A DNA stretch of 64,000 nt from NCBI GenBank assembly GCA_964519015.1, contig CAZFHZ010000002.1, forward strand, positions 18,188-82,187, in the 5' to 3' direction. A program made the translations under genes and the position numbers. The DNA comes from CAZFHZ01 sp964519015 (GTDB lineage: Bacteria > Blakebacterota > Blakebacteria > Blakebacterales > CAYUVJ01). Below the pieces are notes generated by a model. The model saw only the letters and a list, made by a program, of their open reading frames with translations, had not been told where the DNA came from and did no database searches. Shown piece by piece: positions 8,279 to 16,591 of the stretch (position 1 is the first letter of the stretch; every line of letters begins with the position of its first letter).

Positions 8279-9332
8279 TGTAGAGGGCGAGCAGGTCCCG
8301 GACCGAGTGCTCGAGTGAGAACCGCTCGGCCACCCGGCTCCGGCCGACTTCCGCCAGCCGCTCCGCCCGGGCGGGGTCCGTCAGCAGCGTCTCGATGGCC
8401 TCGGCCAGGGCCGGGACATCGCCCGGTTCGACCAGCAGGCCGCTCTCCCCGGTCACGACCTCCTCGATCCCGCCGCATCGGGTGGCCACCACCGGAAGTC
8501 CCATGGCCATGGCTTCCAGCAGGGCGATCCCCAGACCCTCACGTCGGACCGAGGGCAGGACGAAGATCCCGCCGGAGACCAGTTCTCTCCGGACGTCCGC
8601 GAGCGCACCGGTGAAACGGACCCACTGCGCGAGACCGAGCCGGTTCGCCTGCTTCGTCAGAGCCGGCCGTTCCGGGCCCTCTCCTACCAGGACCACTTCC
8701 AGGCCGGGCCAGCGCCCGGCCAGCCGGCCGACCGCTTCCAGCAGGAAACGGTGCCCCTTGTGGAGGGTGAGCGAGCCGACCGAGACGATCCGGGGGTGGG
8801 TCCGGAAGGGAGACAGGGGGAAGCGCTCGAGGTCAATACCGTTGAGCACGACCACCGTCTCCTCGGGGGTCGCGATTCCGGCCTCCCACAGAGAACGGGC
8901 CACCGCCTGTGAGATGCAGACCACCCGGAGGGCACCGTGGGCGACCCGGCGTTCCGCGAGGAGCTGCCGATGGGGGTGGACATCCTCCCACATCGTGTGG
9001 TGGTGGATGAGGTAGTCGCGCCGGACGGGGAGTGAGCAGGCGAAACCGGTCATGATGTTGGCGAACGAGCCGTGGGCGTGGATCAGGTCCGCCCCGCTCC
9101 GCTCGATCGCCTTCCTGAGGGCCAACACTTGGCGTGGACTCCAGTAGCTGTGCAGTCCGAGCCGTTCCACGACGATACCGGCCTCCTGCAGTGAGGAAGC
9201 GAGCGGCCCCAGGTTGGAGAGACAGAAGAGGAAGACCTCGTGTCCCGCCTGCCGGAGACGGGGCAGGAGCCCCTCGAGGAGCCGCTCGGTCCCACCGATA
9301 CCGAGGTCCTGGATGACGTGGAGCAGTCTCAT
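8259..9332 (-). CDS. Glycosyltransferase family 4
   Basis: The 357-residue GT-B transferase opens LLHVIQDLGIGGTERLLEGLL, has NGIDLERFPL, VSVGSLTLHKGHRFLLEAV and the EX7E motif in RREGLGIALLEAMAMGLPVV. It is the first gene of a four-gene minus-strand group (9332 to 5758) inside an otherwise plus-strand EPS locus. ATG 9332 is chosen because the family core begins immediately after it. The frame stays open far upstream on this strand, but that stretch is only the antisense of the exporter gene. Expression presumably starts in the divergent region 9333-9530. Confidence 0.87.
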   Translation of the reverse strand: MRLLHVIQDLGIGGTERLLEGLLPRLRQAGHEVFLFCLSNLGPLASSLQEAGIVVERLGLHSYWSPRQVLALRKAIERSGADLIHAHGSFANIMTGFACSLPVRRDYLIHHHTMWEDVHPHRQLLAERRVAHGALRVVCISQAVARSLWEAGIATPEETVVVLNGIDLERFPLSPFRTHPRIVSVGSLTLHKGHRFLLEAVGRLAGRWPGLEVVLVGEGPERPALTKQANRLGLAQWVRFTGALADVRRELVSGGIFVLPSVRREGLGIALLEAMAMGLPVVATRCGGIEEVVTGESGLLVEPGDVPALAEAIETLLTDPARAERLAEVGRSRVAERFSLEHSVRDLLALYNEISHA

Positions 9333-9530
9333 TCCCGCCCAGTTTGTTCCAACCGGCACCGGGGCGTAAACATCATTCCTTCCGAGCGGACCCGCGGACC
9401 CCGGGAGAGCGGGCTCTCGACAGGGGTAGTCCCCCTTTCTACCTTGTCGGGTGCAGTACCTATCATGATGCTGGATTGAAGCATCCGTCGCACGCTGGCG
9501 CCGTCCAGCTTTGTCGAGGAGCCTGACCGG
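9333..9530. promoter_or_regulatory. Divergent intergenic region ahead of the export genes
   Basis: These 198 bases separate the minus-strand glycosyltransferases from the plus-strand export operon and hold no gene. A candidate plus-strand sigma-70 promoter is TCGACA (9417-9422), 17 bases, TACCTT (9440-9445). The -10 is weak. The spacer holds a perfect short dyad, AGGGG (9422-9426) and CCCCT (9432-9436). A second dyad, GATGCT/AGCATC, lies at about 9467-9485. GAGGAG about nine bases before ATG 9531 is the ribosome-binding site. No convincing minus-strand promoter is seen. Confidence 0.35.
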
Positions 9531-10616
9531 ATGAAGCTCCCTGCCCGGCTCGTCCCGACCGGGGTCGTCTTCCTGCTCGGCAGCGCCTGCGCGGGGGGTG
9601 CGCCACCCGGTACCCTTCCCCCGCCACCGCCGGCCTCCGGCATCTACCTGCCGATCCCGGAATCGGTGCAGACGGCCGCTCCCTGGCAGCGCCCGCCCGC
9701 TCCTGAAGCGAACGCCTCCTTCCTGGCCATCGACAGCGTCCCCTACTACCGGCTCGGACCGAGGGATGAACTGGAACTCACTATCGCGATCGGTGAGACC
9801 GAGCGGAGTTACCCGGTCCGGATCAGCGAGGGGGGAGAAGTCGGACTGCCGGCCGGCCTGGCCACCGGTCGGGTGCGCATCGGGGGACTCGCCCTCCCCC
9901 AGGCCGAAGCGCGTCTCATCGAGGCGCTCGGGCGCACGGTCCGTGACCCGCAGGTCCGCCTGCGCGTGACGGTCTATCGCGGCTCGCCGGTCACTCTGCT
10001 CGGGGAGCTGACCACCCGCGTCGCCACTGGGGAATCGGGCCCCGGTATCTATCCCCTCGAAGGGGCCACCAACCTGCTCGAATTCATCTTCCGGCACGCC
10101 GCCTTCACCGAGCAGAGCGACCTGACCGCCGTGCTCGTGACCGATGCCTCGGGGCGAACCGGCATGTTCGACCTGTCCGCCGTCCTCTACCGGGGGGAGA
10201 ACGCCCAGAACCCGCTCCTCGACCGGGGGGACGTGGTGACCATCCCCTCGCTGATGAGCACCCGCCGTTACGTCTATGTGCTCGGCGAGGTCACCACTCC
10301 GGGGCTGATGCGGCCGCAGCCAGGCATGACCGTGGTGGACGCGGTCGCACTGGCCGGCGGGCCCAACACCCGGGCCCGCCAGGGGTGGGTTACCGTGGCG
10401 CGGGGCCGGGGGGAGGACACCCAGCTCTTCCGGGTGCCTTACACCCGCATCCTCAGGAAAGGGGAACTGACCGCCAACATGGTCGTACTGCCCGGTGACA
10501 TCGTCTACGTGAGCCGCAGCTCGATGGACACCGTGGGCACGTTCTTCCGAGATATCTGGGGGATCCTGCAAACCGGTGTGGTCTTCACCTTCTTCGTCAA
10601 CCAGGTGAAACCCTGA
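9531..10616 (+). CDS. Polysaccharide export outer-membrane protein (Wza-like)
   Basis: This 361-residue protein has a signal peptide ending in a lipobox-like GSAC with Cys20, then a Pro-rich linker, a poly_export domain (YRLGPRDELELTIAI through RLRVTVYRG, about residues 75-150) and SLBB-type segments (YVLGEVTTPGLMRPQPGMTVVDAVALAGG). Such proteins form the outer-membrane or periplasm-spanning channel for capsule or EPS. It lies directly before the kinase gene and the stop overlaps the next start (TGATG), as in classic wza-wzc pairs. Confidence 0.9.
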   Translation: MKLPARLVPTGVVFLLGSACAGGAPPGTLPPPPPASGIYLPIPESVQTAAPWQRPPAPEANASFLAIDSVPYYRLGPRDELELTIAIGETERSYPVRISEGGEVGLPAGLATGRVRIGGLALPQAEARLIEALGRTVRDPQVRLRVTVYRGSPVTLLGELTTRVATGESGPGIYPLEGATNLLEFIFRHAAFTEQSDLTAVLVTDASGRTGMFDLSAVLYRGENAQNPLLDRGDVVTIPSLMSTRRYVYVLGEVTTPGLMRPQPGMTVVDAVALAGGPNTRARQGWVTVARGRGEDTQLFRVPYTRILRKGELTANMVVLPGDIVYVSRSSMDTVGTFFRDIWGILQTGVVFTFFVNQVKP

Positions 10617-13570
10617 TGCCTCGCTACGAGCTGAACCTGCGCGACTACTACCGGATCGTCCGGCGCCACATCATCGTGATCGCCGCGGTGGCGCTCGGCC
10701 TGGGCGGGCTCTCCTACATGCTGACCGAACAGGTACCCACCTACCGGGCCCGGGCCACCGTGCGGATCCAGCGCGCCAGCGACATCACCAGCTTCATCAT
10801 GGAGACATTCTACTGGAGTCCTGAGGACAACATCTCCACCCAGGTCCGGCTCATCAGCAGCCAGCCAGTGCTGCTCCGGGTAGCACAGAAGCTGTACACG
10901 CAATTAGGCGAACTGGAACTGGATACAATCGCAGAGACCCGGCGCTCACTGCTAGATACCCTCAATGTCCTCTCCGGCCAGATCAGCGCCCAGCAGGTGG
11001 AGGCCTCGGGTCTGGTCGATATCATCGCGAGCGTCAAGGATCCGGATCGCACCGGCACGGCTGGGGAGAGGGCCACGAAGCTGGCGAGACACGCAGCCAA
11101 CGCTTTCATGGAGTTCAGTAACGATCAGGCTAAATTCCGGACGAAAGAGGCGGGTGACTTCGTCGAGGGGCAGCTCGGCATCGTGCAAGACCGACTCGCT
11201 ACGAGTCAGACCGACCTCAAGAAATTCCTCGAGGATAACTTAGAAACCGCGAGCGCCGATGTATCCGGCCTCTCCGTCCTGATCGATCGCCAGCGCAACC
11301 TGCAGAGCCGGATCGTACTATTGCAGGAACAGCTGCGCCGCCTCCGGATTGGGGACTTCAACCTCCCTTCCTCCGGATCTTCCGTCGACCCGGCAGCAGT
11401 GAGCTACCAGGTCGAGACCTTCCGGCCGCTCACCGACCTCCTGACCCGCCGGGCGAACCTGCTTATTACCTACACGTCCCAGGCCCCCGCAGTGCGCGCC
11501 CTGGAAGCACGTATCGAGGAAGTCCGCCGCGAGATCCGCACGACCCTGGAGATGGACCTGACTTCGCTCCAATCCCAGCTTGAATCGATCAACGGAATCC
11601 TGCACGACTACCCTCAGGAAGAGATCGAGCTGGCCACCCGGCGGAGGGCGGTGGAGCTGAACACCCAACTGGTCGAGCAGCTACAGACGCGTCGGCAGGA
11701 GATCCAGATCCAGGAGAGCCAGAAATCGGGTGAGGTGACCATCGTCAACTACCCGACCTCGGCCACCTCCGACCAGCAGGAGGGGGGGAAGGGGCTCAAG
11801 ACGATCGTCGGGCTGTTGCTCGGGCTCATGCTGGGGGTGTTGCTCGCCTTTCTGCTGGAGTCGATGGACACCTCCATCGGCACCATCGAGGACGTCGAGG
11901 AGTACCTGGAACTGCCCGTGCTGGCGGTCATCCCCCACCTGGGCGTGGACAAGGTGGCGGCCCGGCTGGTCCAGGAGAGCCCGCAGCTCAGGGACGACCC
12001 CAACCTGGACATGTACGCCCGCCTCATCCCGCAGTACGACCCGAAGTCACCGGCAGCCGAGGCGTACCGCACCCTGCGTACCAACCTGCAGTTCGCCACC
12101 GCCGCGGCCGAGACCGGCGAGGAGACCAAGAACACCTTCGTCTTCACCTCCTCCTCCCTGCAGGAGGGGAAGACCACCACCATCATCAACCTGGCCATCA
12201 CCATGGCCCAGGCCGGCAGCCGGGTGCTCCTGATGGGCTGCAACATGCGCCGCCCGACCCTCTACAAGTCGTTCGGGGTGCCGCGGGAGCGCGGCATGAC
12301 CGACATCCTGACCGGCCAGCTCAACTGGCGGGACTGCGTCAAGACGGTCACCGACATGATGGTTGGGCCGCTCAGCCTGCAGAGCGTCATGTCGATGCCG
12401 GGGCTGGACAACCTGCACCTGATCACGGCCGGGGGCATCCCCCCCAACCCCAGCGAACTGCTCAACTCCCACCGCTTCGGAGAGCTGATCGCCGAGGTCC
12501 GCAAGGAGTTCGATTACGTCATCGTGGACTGCCCCCCCATCCTCCCGGTCACCGACGCCGCCGTGGTCGGCCGTCAGGTCGACTGGAGCGTACTCGTCTA
12601 CCAGGTCGGGAAGGTGCCGCGGAACGCCCTGCGAAGAGCCCGTACCCACCTGCAGAACGTGGGGGGTCACGTGCTCGGCATCGCCATGAACGACGTGCGG
12701 GCCGAGATCAGCGGCTACTCCCCCTACAGCCAGTACATGACCAAGTACTACGGGGAGGAGGGGAGGGGCCGCAGAACACTGCTCCAGCGGGTCTTCGGTC
12801 GGGGCCGCAAGGGGACGCCGGCAGCCAAGGCAGGAGAGGAGAAGAAGGCCCGCCGGACGCTCCTCCAGATGATGTTCAACCGTTTCCGCAAAGGTGAGTC
12901 CGCCCGCCGGGCGGGGCCGGAGAAACCCGGCCGGATCAAGGCCGACCTGGACCGTTCCTGGATCGGCGTGCCCTACCACGAAGAAGTGGATGAGGGAAAG
13001 CCGGACCGCACGCAGCTCGCGCGACTCCCCTACTCCCGCCTCACGCCACCGGAGGAGCCCACGCCGAAACCACCCGGGAGCGAGCCCGCGAAGGAGTCCG
13101 ATCAGCCGGCTGAGTCCGCTCCCCGCCGGAGCCTGCTCGATCTCATCCCGCTGTGGGCCTGGCTGGTCGCCCTGGTCGTCGTGGTGCTGATCATCGTGCT
13201 CAGCCTGCTCGGCGTCTGGTCGGGCGGCGGCACCGCCGCCGTCCCCACCCCCACCGTCCGCGTGCTGGCCGAGTCCACATCACCACCGGCTCTCCCCGTG
13301 TCTGCCTCCGTGTGGAGCGTGCTGACCGGCTCCTTCCCGACCGAGGCGGAGGCGCACCGGCTCGTCCGCGCGCTCGAGGCGTCGTCGGAACTGACGGCGG
13401 CCGGGATCTGGACCCGCCCCGAAGAGGTCCCCGGGCTCGGCACCTGGTACCGGGTCTGGGTGGGACGCTTCACCGGGAAGGAGGAAGGGGAAGCGGCCGC
13501 CGAGCAGGTGCGGCGCACCGGCCTGACCGCTCTGGCCTTGCTGCGCAGCACCATCGCCCCGCTCCCCTGA
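10616..13570 (+). CDS. Wzc-like chain-length determinant/tyrosine kinase with C-terminal SPOR domain
   Basis: The 984-residue protein has a Wzz domain with TM1 (about residues 17-36), a long periplasmic coiled-coil region, TM2 (about 393-415), and a BY-kinase-type P-loop domain: Walker A SSLQEGKTTT (about 512-521), an A' position reading LLMGCNMRRP (538-547), and Walker B DYVIVDCPP (633-640). A tyrosine cluster follows (Tyr 701, 704, 707, 711, 712), then two basic repeats starting RRTLLQ (719 and 746), a third TM (about 840-866) and a SPOR-like domain (about 896-980) with WSVLTGSF and WYRVWVGRF. Polymer length control and export fit the context. The SPOR tail and the loss of the A' aspartates are atypical. 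Confidence 0.88.
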   Translation: MPRYELNLRDYYRIVRRHIIVIAAVALGLGGLSYMLTEQVPTYRARATVRIQRASDITSFIMETFYWSPEDNISTQVRLISSQPVLLRVAQKLYTQLGELELDTIAETRRSLLDTLNVLSGQISAQQVEASGLVDIIASVKDPDRTGTAGERATKLARHAANAFMEFSNDQAKFRTKEAGDFVEGQLGIVQDRLATSQTDLKKFLEDNLETASADVSGLSVLIDRQRNLQSRIVLLQEQLRRLRIGDFNLPSSGSSVDPAAVSYQVETFRPLTDLLTRRANLLITYTSQAPAVRALEARIEEVRREIRTTLEMDLTSLQSQLESINGILHDYPQEEIELATRRRAVELNTQLVEQLQTRRQEIQIQESQKSGEVTIVNYPTSATSDQQEGGKGLKTIVGLLLGLMLGVLLAFLLESMDTSIGTIEDVEEYLELPVLAVIPHLGVDKVAARLVQESPQLRDDPNLDMYARLIPQYDPKSPAAEAYRTLRTNLQFATAAAETGEETKNTFVFTSSSLQEGKTTTIINLAITMAQAGSRVLLMGCNMRRPTLYKSFGVPRERGMTDILTGQLNWRDCVKTVTDMMVGPLSLQSVMSMPGLDNLHLITAGGIPPNPSELLNSHRFGELIAEVRKEFDYVIVDCPPILPVTDAAVVGRQVDWSVLVYQVGKVPRNALRRARTHLQNVGGHVLGIAMNDVRAEISGYSPYSQYMTKYYGEEGRGRRTLLQRVFGRGRKGTPAAKAGEEKKARRTLLQMMFNRFRKGESARRAGPEKPGRIKADLDRSWIGVPYHEEVDEGKPDRTQLARLPYSRLTPPEEPTPKPPGSEPAKESDQPAESAPRRSLLDLIPLWAWLVALVVVVLIIVLSLLGVWSGGGTAAVPTPTVRVLAESTSPPALPVSASVWSVLTGSFPTEAEAHRLVRALEASSELTAAGIWTRPEEVPGLGTWYRVWVGRFTGKEEGEAAAEQVRRTGLTALALLRSTIAPLP

Positions 13571-13577
13571 ACGCCCG

Positions 13578-15014
13578 ATGGCCAGGCTGGAACCGGGCGA
13601 ACAGACGCTCAAGGTCATCATTTTCCTGATCGTGGGCGTCATCTGCGTCTTCGTCGCCACCGTCGTCGCGCAGTCCAGCAACCTGGTCGCCCTGGGCGTC
13701 ACCTTCGGCATCATCATCTTCGCGATCGCCTTCCTCTATCCCGAGGCGGGTCTCTACATCCTCCTGCTCTCCATGCTGCTCAGTCCCGAGATCATCGTCG
13801 GTGGTCTGGGCGCAGGAGCCTCGGCCAGCCGCGGAGTCACCCTGCGCCTCGATGACTTCCTGCTCCTGCTGCTGGCCGCCACCTGGCTCGCGCGGGGAGC
13901 GATCTACAAGGAGCTGGGGGTCTTCCTCTCCAGCCCGCTCAACCGGCCGATCGCCATCTACCTGGCCATCGCCACCGTCTCCACCCTGATCGGGATGCTC
14001 TTCGATCGGGTCCGCCCCATGCTGGGCACCCTCTATGTCCTCAAGTACGCCGAGTACTTCATCGTCTACTTCGCGACCCTGAACTTCATCACCACCAAGC
14101 AGCAGATCCGGCGCCTGACCATAGTCGCCATCCTGACCGCGGTGGCGGTGGCCTTCTTCGCCATCGCCCAGATCCCGCGGGGGGTCCGCGTCTCCGCTCC
14201 CTTCGAGGGCACGACGGGCGAGCCGAACACCCTGGGGGGGTATCTGATCCTCCTCGCGTCCATCCTGGCCGGACTCATGCTCACCGCACCCAGCCTGCGC
14301 CAGGGGATGCGCTACGTCACCGGCATCATGCTGCTCGGGGTCCCCTTCATCTTCACGCTCTCCCGGGCCTCCTATCTGGCCGCCCTGGCGGTCGCACCGG
14401 TCCTGATCTACTTCTCCCGCCGCAAGATCATCGCCGGTTTCTCCATAGTGACCATCTTCCTGATCATGGTCCTGATCGCTCCGACCTCGGTGGCCGAGCG
14501 GATCCGCTACACCTTCGGCGGTCAGGGGGTGCGCAGCGACCAGGTCGTCATCGGGAGCATCCGTCTCGACACTTCGACCTCGGCCCGTCTCGCCTCCTAC
14601 CAGGAGGTCCTGCGCGACTTCCCCCGTGAACCGGTGATCGGCTACGGCGTCACCGGCTATAGTTTCGTGGACGGCCAGTACATGCGGGTGCTCATCGAGA
14701 CCGGCCTGGTCGGTCTGGCCGCTTTCCTCTGGCTCCTGGTCGCTCTGGTCCGGCAGGGGCTGGCTTCGTTCCGGAGTGCGACCGACGAGTGGGAGCGGGG
14801 GCTGGCCATCGGCTACCTGGCGGGTCTGGCCGGGCTGATCCTGCACGCCCTCGGGAGCAATACGTTCATCATCGTGCGGATCATGGAACCGTTCTGGTTC
14901 TTCACCGGGGTTGTGACCCTCCTTCATCTCTTCAACACCGGTGCTCACACTGAGGAGTTGCCGGTACCGAAGCAGAAGGAGTGGACGCGTTTCTCCGGAC
15001 TCCTGCGCCCCTGA
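13578..15014 (+). CDS. O-antigen ligase/polymerase family membrane protein (Wzy/WaaL-like)
   Basis: This 478-residue polytopic protein has about 11 or 12 membrane segments and a long periplasmic loop (TSTSARLASYQEVLRDFP, then PVIGYGVTGYSF) typical of the Wzy_C/O-antigen ligase family (PF04932). It would polymerise or ligate lipid-linked repeat units in the periplasm. It follows the kinase gene by seven bases. The sequence cannot separate polymerase from ligase, but with a flippase and Wza/Wzc nearby a Wzy-type polymerase is the simplest reading. Confidence 0.82.
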   Translation: MARLEPGEQTLKVIIFLIVGVICVFVATVVAQSSNLVALGVTFGIIIFAIAFLYPEAGLYILLLSMLLSPEIIVGGLGAGASASRGVTLRLDDFLLLLLAATWLARGAIYKELGVFLSSPLNRPIAIYLAIATVSTLIGMLFDRVRPMLGTLYVLKYAEYFIVYFATLNFITTKQQIRRLTIVAILTAVAVAFFAIAQIPRGVRVSAPFEGTTGEPNTLGGYLILLASILAGLMLTAPSLRQGMRYVTGIMLLGVPFIFTLSRASYLAALAVAPVLIYFSRRKIIAGFSIVTIFLIMVLIAPTSVAERIRYTFGGQGVRSDQVVIGSIRLDTSTSARLASYQEVLRDFPREPVIGYGVTGYSFVDGQYMRVLIETGLVGLAAFLWLLVALVRQGLASFRSATDEWERGLAIGYLAGLAGLILHALGSNTFIIVRIMEPFWFFTGVVTLLHLFNTGAHTEELPVPKQKEWTRFSGLLRP

Positions 15015-15022
15015 GGTCGCCG

Positions 15023-15544
15023 ATGGAACCATCCGGACAGCTCAGACTGAACCTGGGTAGTGGGGCCCGTCCGCTCGAGGGGTATGTCAACGTCGACCTG
15101 CGGGCCATGCCCGGGGTCGACGTGATCCACGACCTGGACGTCTATCCCTGGCCCTGGGCGGATGATTCGGTCGACCGGATCGAGATGCACCAGGTCCTGG
15201 AGCACCTCGGCGATCACAACCGGGCCATGCGGGAGATCCATCGGATCCTGAAGCCAGGTGGGACCGCCTACCTCTCCGTGCCCCACTTCACATGGCAGTA
15301 CGCCTTCCACGATCCCACCCACCGGTCGTTCTGGGGCTATCAGACGTTCTTCTACTATGTCAACCGGGGTGGGTACTTCGATTTCCGGTTCGCTTCGGTG
15401 CAGGTCCGTCTGGAGTTCGGGAAGGGCCGGGCCTTCTACAACCGCCTGATCGAGCCGATCGCCAACCGCTGGCCGTACCTCTATGAGTCAACACCCCTGC
15501 GGGTCTTCCCGGCCATGAAGGTCCATGCGTGGTTGACCAAGTGA
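15023..15544 (+). CDS. SAM-dependent methyltransferase-like protein
   Basis: The 173-residue product has LRLNLGSGARPLEGYVNVDL as motif I, then DVIHDLDVYPWPWADDSVDRI and MHQVLEHLGD, and RILKPGGTAYLSVPH. This is a compact class I methyltransferase fold common in polysaccharide clusters (predicted SAM-dependent methyltransferases). ATG 15023 follows a GAGG at 15013-15016. The stop overlaps the GTG of the next gene. Substrate is unknown; a sugar or the glycan terminus is likely. Confidence 0.78.
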   Translation: MEPSGQLRLNLGSGARPLEGYVNVDLRAMPGVDVIHDLDVYPWPWADDSVDRIEMHQVLEHLGDHNRAMREIHRILKPGGTAYLSVPHFTWQYAFHDPTHRSFWGYQTFFYYVNRGGYFDFRFASVQVRLEFGKGRAFYNRLIEPIANRWPYLYESTPLRVFPAMKVHAWLTK

Positions 15545-16590
15545 TCCCGCCCTCCGAACCCCACTCGGAACCTACCCTGGTGCTGGCCCTGGCCGGCATC
15601 GGCGACCTCCTGCTGGCCTCCCCGGCCATACGACGTCTGGAAGGGCACCATGGCGCCGGGCAGCTGCGGCTGGCCGTCGTCCCCCGGGCAACGGGCCTGC
15701 TCCCGCTGCTCGGCCTGGACTGCCGGATCCTCACCCTCCCGCTCAACCAGGTACGGCTGCCCGCTCCCCTCCGGCACGGTTCGGCCCGCCGCCGACTCGC
15801 GGCCTTCCTTGAGGAGGTGCGGGGAGAGGATATCGCCCGGGTGATCAGTCTGCACGAGATCGGCTCGCTGCGGGGATTGGTCAGCATGCACCTGCTGCTG
15901 CGCGGGATCGGGGCCCGAGAGACCCTCGGCCGGGGTTACCGCTCCACCACCCTCCCCTTCCGGACGGCCCTCCCTGAGACCACCCTGGCCGGCCTTCACA
16001 ACGTCATCCGCTACCACCGGGTGGCCGACCTGGCCGGCGCTCCCGGTGAACACGCCGCGCCCCGGTTGACGCCGCCGGCGCTCCCCGACGGTCTGCCCGG
16101 ACTTCCCGAGCCCCTGCTCTGTCTCAACCCCGGGGCCAACCGGGATGAGAAGCGCTGGCCGCCGGAGCACCTGATCGTGACCGGACACCGGTTGAAGGAG
16201 CGGTTCGCCAGCCTGGCCGTGCTGGGCGGACCCGACGAGGCGGCTGAGAGCACCCGCATCGCCGAGGCGATCGGACCGCCCGCCGTCTCACTGGCGGGAC
16301 GCGTGGACCTCATGGGGCTGGCCGCCGTGCTCGGCCGGGCGGAGGTCGTGGTGACCAGCAACTCCGGACCGATGCACCTGGCGGCGGCCCTGGGTACCCG
16401 GGTGGTGGCCATCTTCGGGAACCTGCCCACCGACACCCTCCATCCCTACCTCCCGGCCGAGCGTTTCCGGGTACTTTCCAGCGCAGATACCCAACGGTCA
16501 GCCGCCCGGCGGCGGCAGCTGGCCGCTTCGATGCGCGCGGTGACTACCGACGCCGTGGTCGCCGCCGTGGACGAACTGACCGGGGTCTGA
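15541..16590 (+). CDS. Glycosyltransferase family 9
   Basis: This GT9 protein of about 349 residues has LVLALAGIGDLLLASPAIRRL at the N-terminus, CLNPGANRDEKRWPPEHLIVT in the donor region and TSNSGPMHLAAALGTRVVAIF near the C-terminus. It is the second GT9 of the locus and is not closely similar to the one at 5758-6858. GTG 15541 overlaps the preceding stop (GTGA), with GTG 15529 as the alternative start. It probably transfers a heptose-like sugar. Confidence 0.84.
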   Translation: MIPPSEPHSEPTLVLALAGIGDLLLASPAIRRLEGHHGAGQLRLAVVPRATGLLPLLGLDCRILTLPLNQVRLPAPLRHGSARRRLAAFLEEVRGEDIARVISLHEIGSLRGLVSMHLLLRGIGARETLGRGYRSTTLPFRTALPETTLAGLHNVIRYHRVADLAGAPGEHAAPRLTPPALPDGLPGLPEPLLCLNPGANRDEKRWPPEHLIVTGHRLKERFASLAVLGGPDEAAESTRIAEAIGPPAVSLAGRVDLMGLAAVLGRAEVVVTSNSGPMHLAAALGTRVVAIFGNLPTDTLHPYLPAERFRVLSSADTQRSAARRRQLAASMRAVTTDAVVAAVDELTGV

Positions 16591-16591
16591 G

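Noticed and set aside
9461..9466. TATCAT as an alternative -10 for the export operon
   Set aside because: The TTGTCG upstream is only about 11 bases away, too short for a sigma-70 promoter.
9333..10571. Upstream extension of the minus-strand glycosyltransferase frame
   Set aside because: The extension is the reverse strand of the wza-like gene. The GT4 core starts at ATG 9332.
13470..15032. Long open frame on the minus strand (about 520 codons) across the Wzy-like gene
   Set aside because: It is antisense to a clear membrane protein and its translation is low-complexity Asp/Gly/Glu/Gln-rich, the usual shadow in a GC-rich genome.
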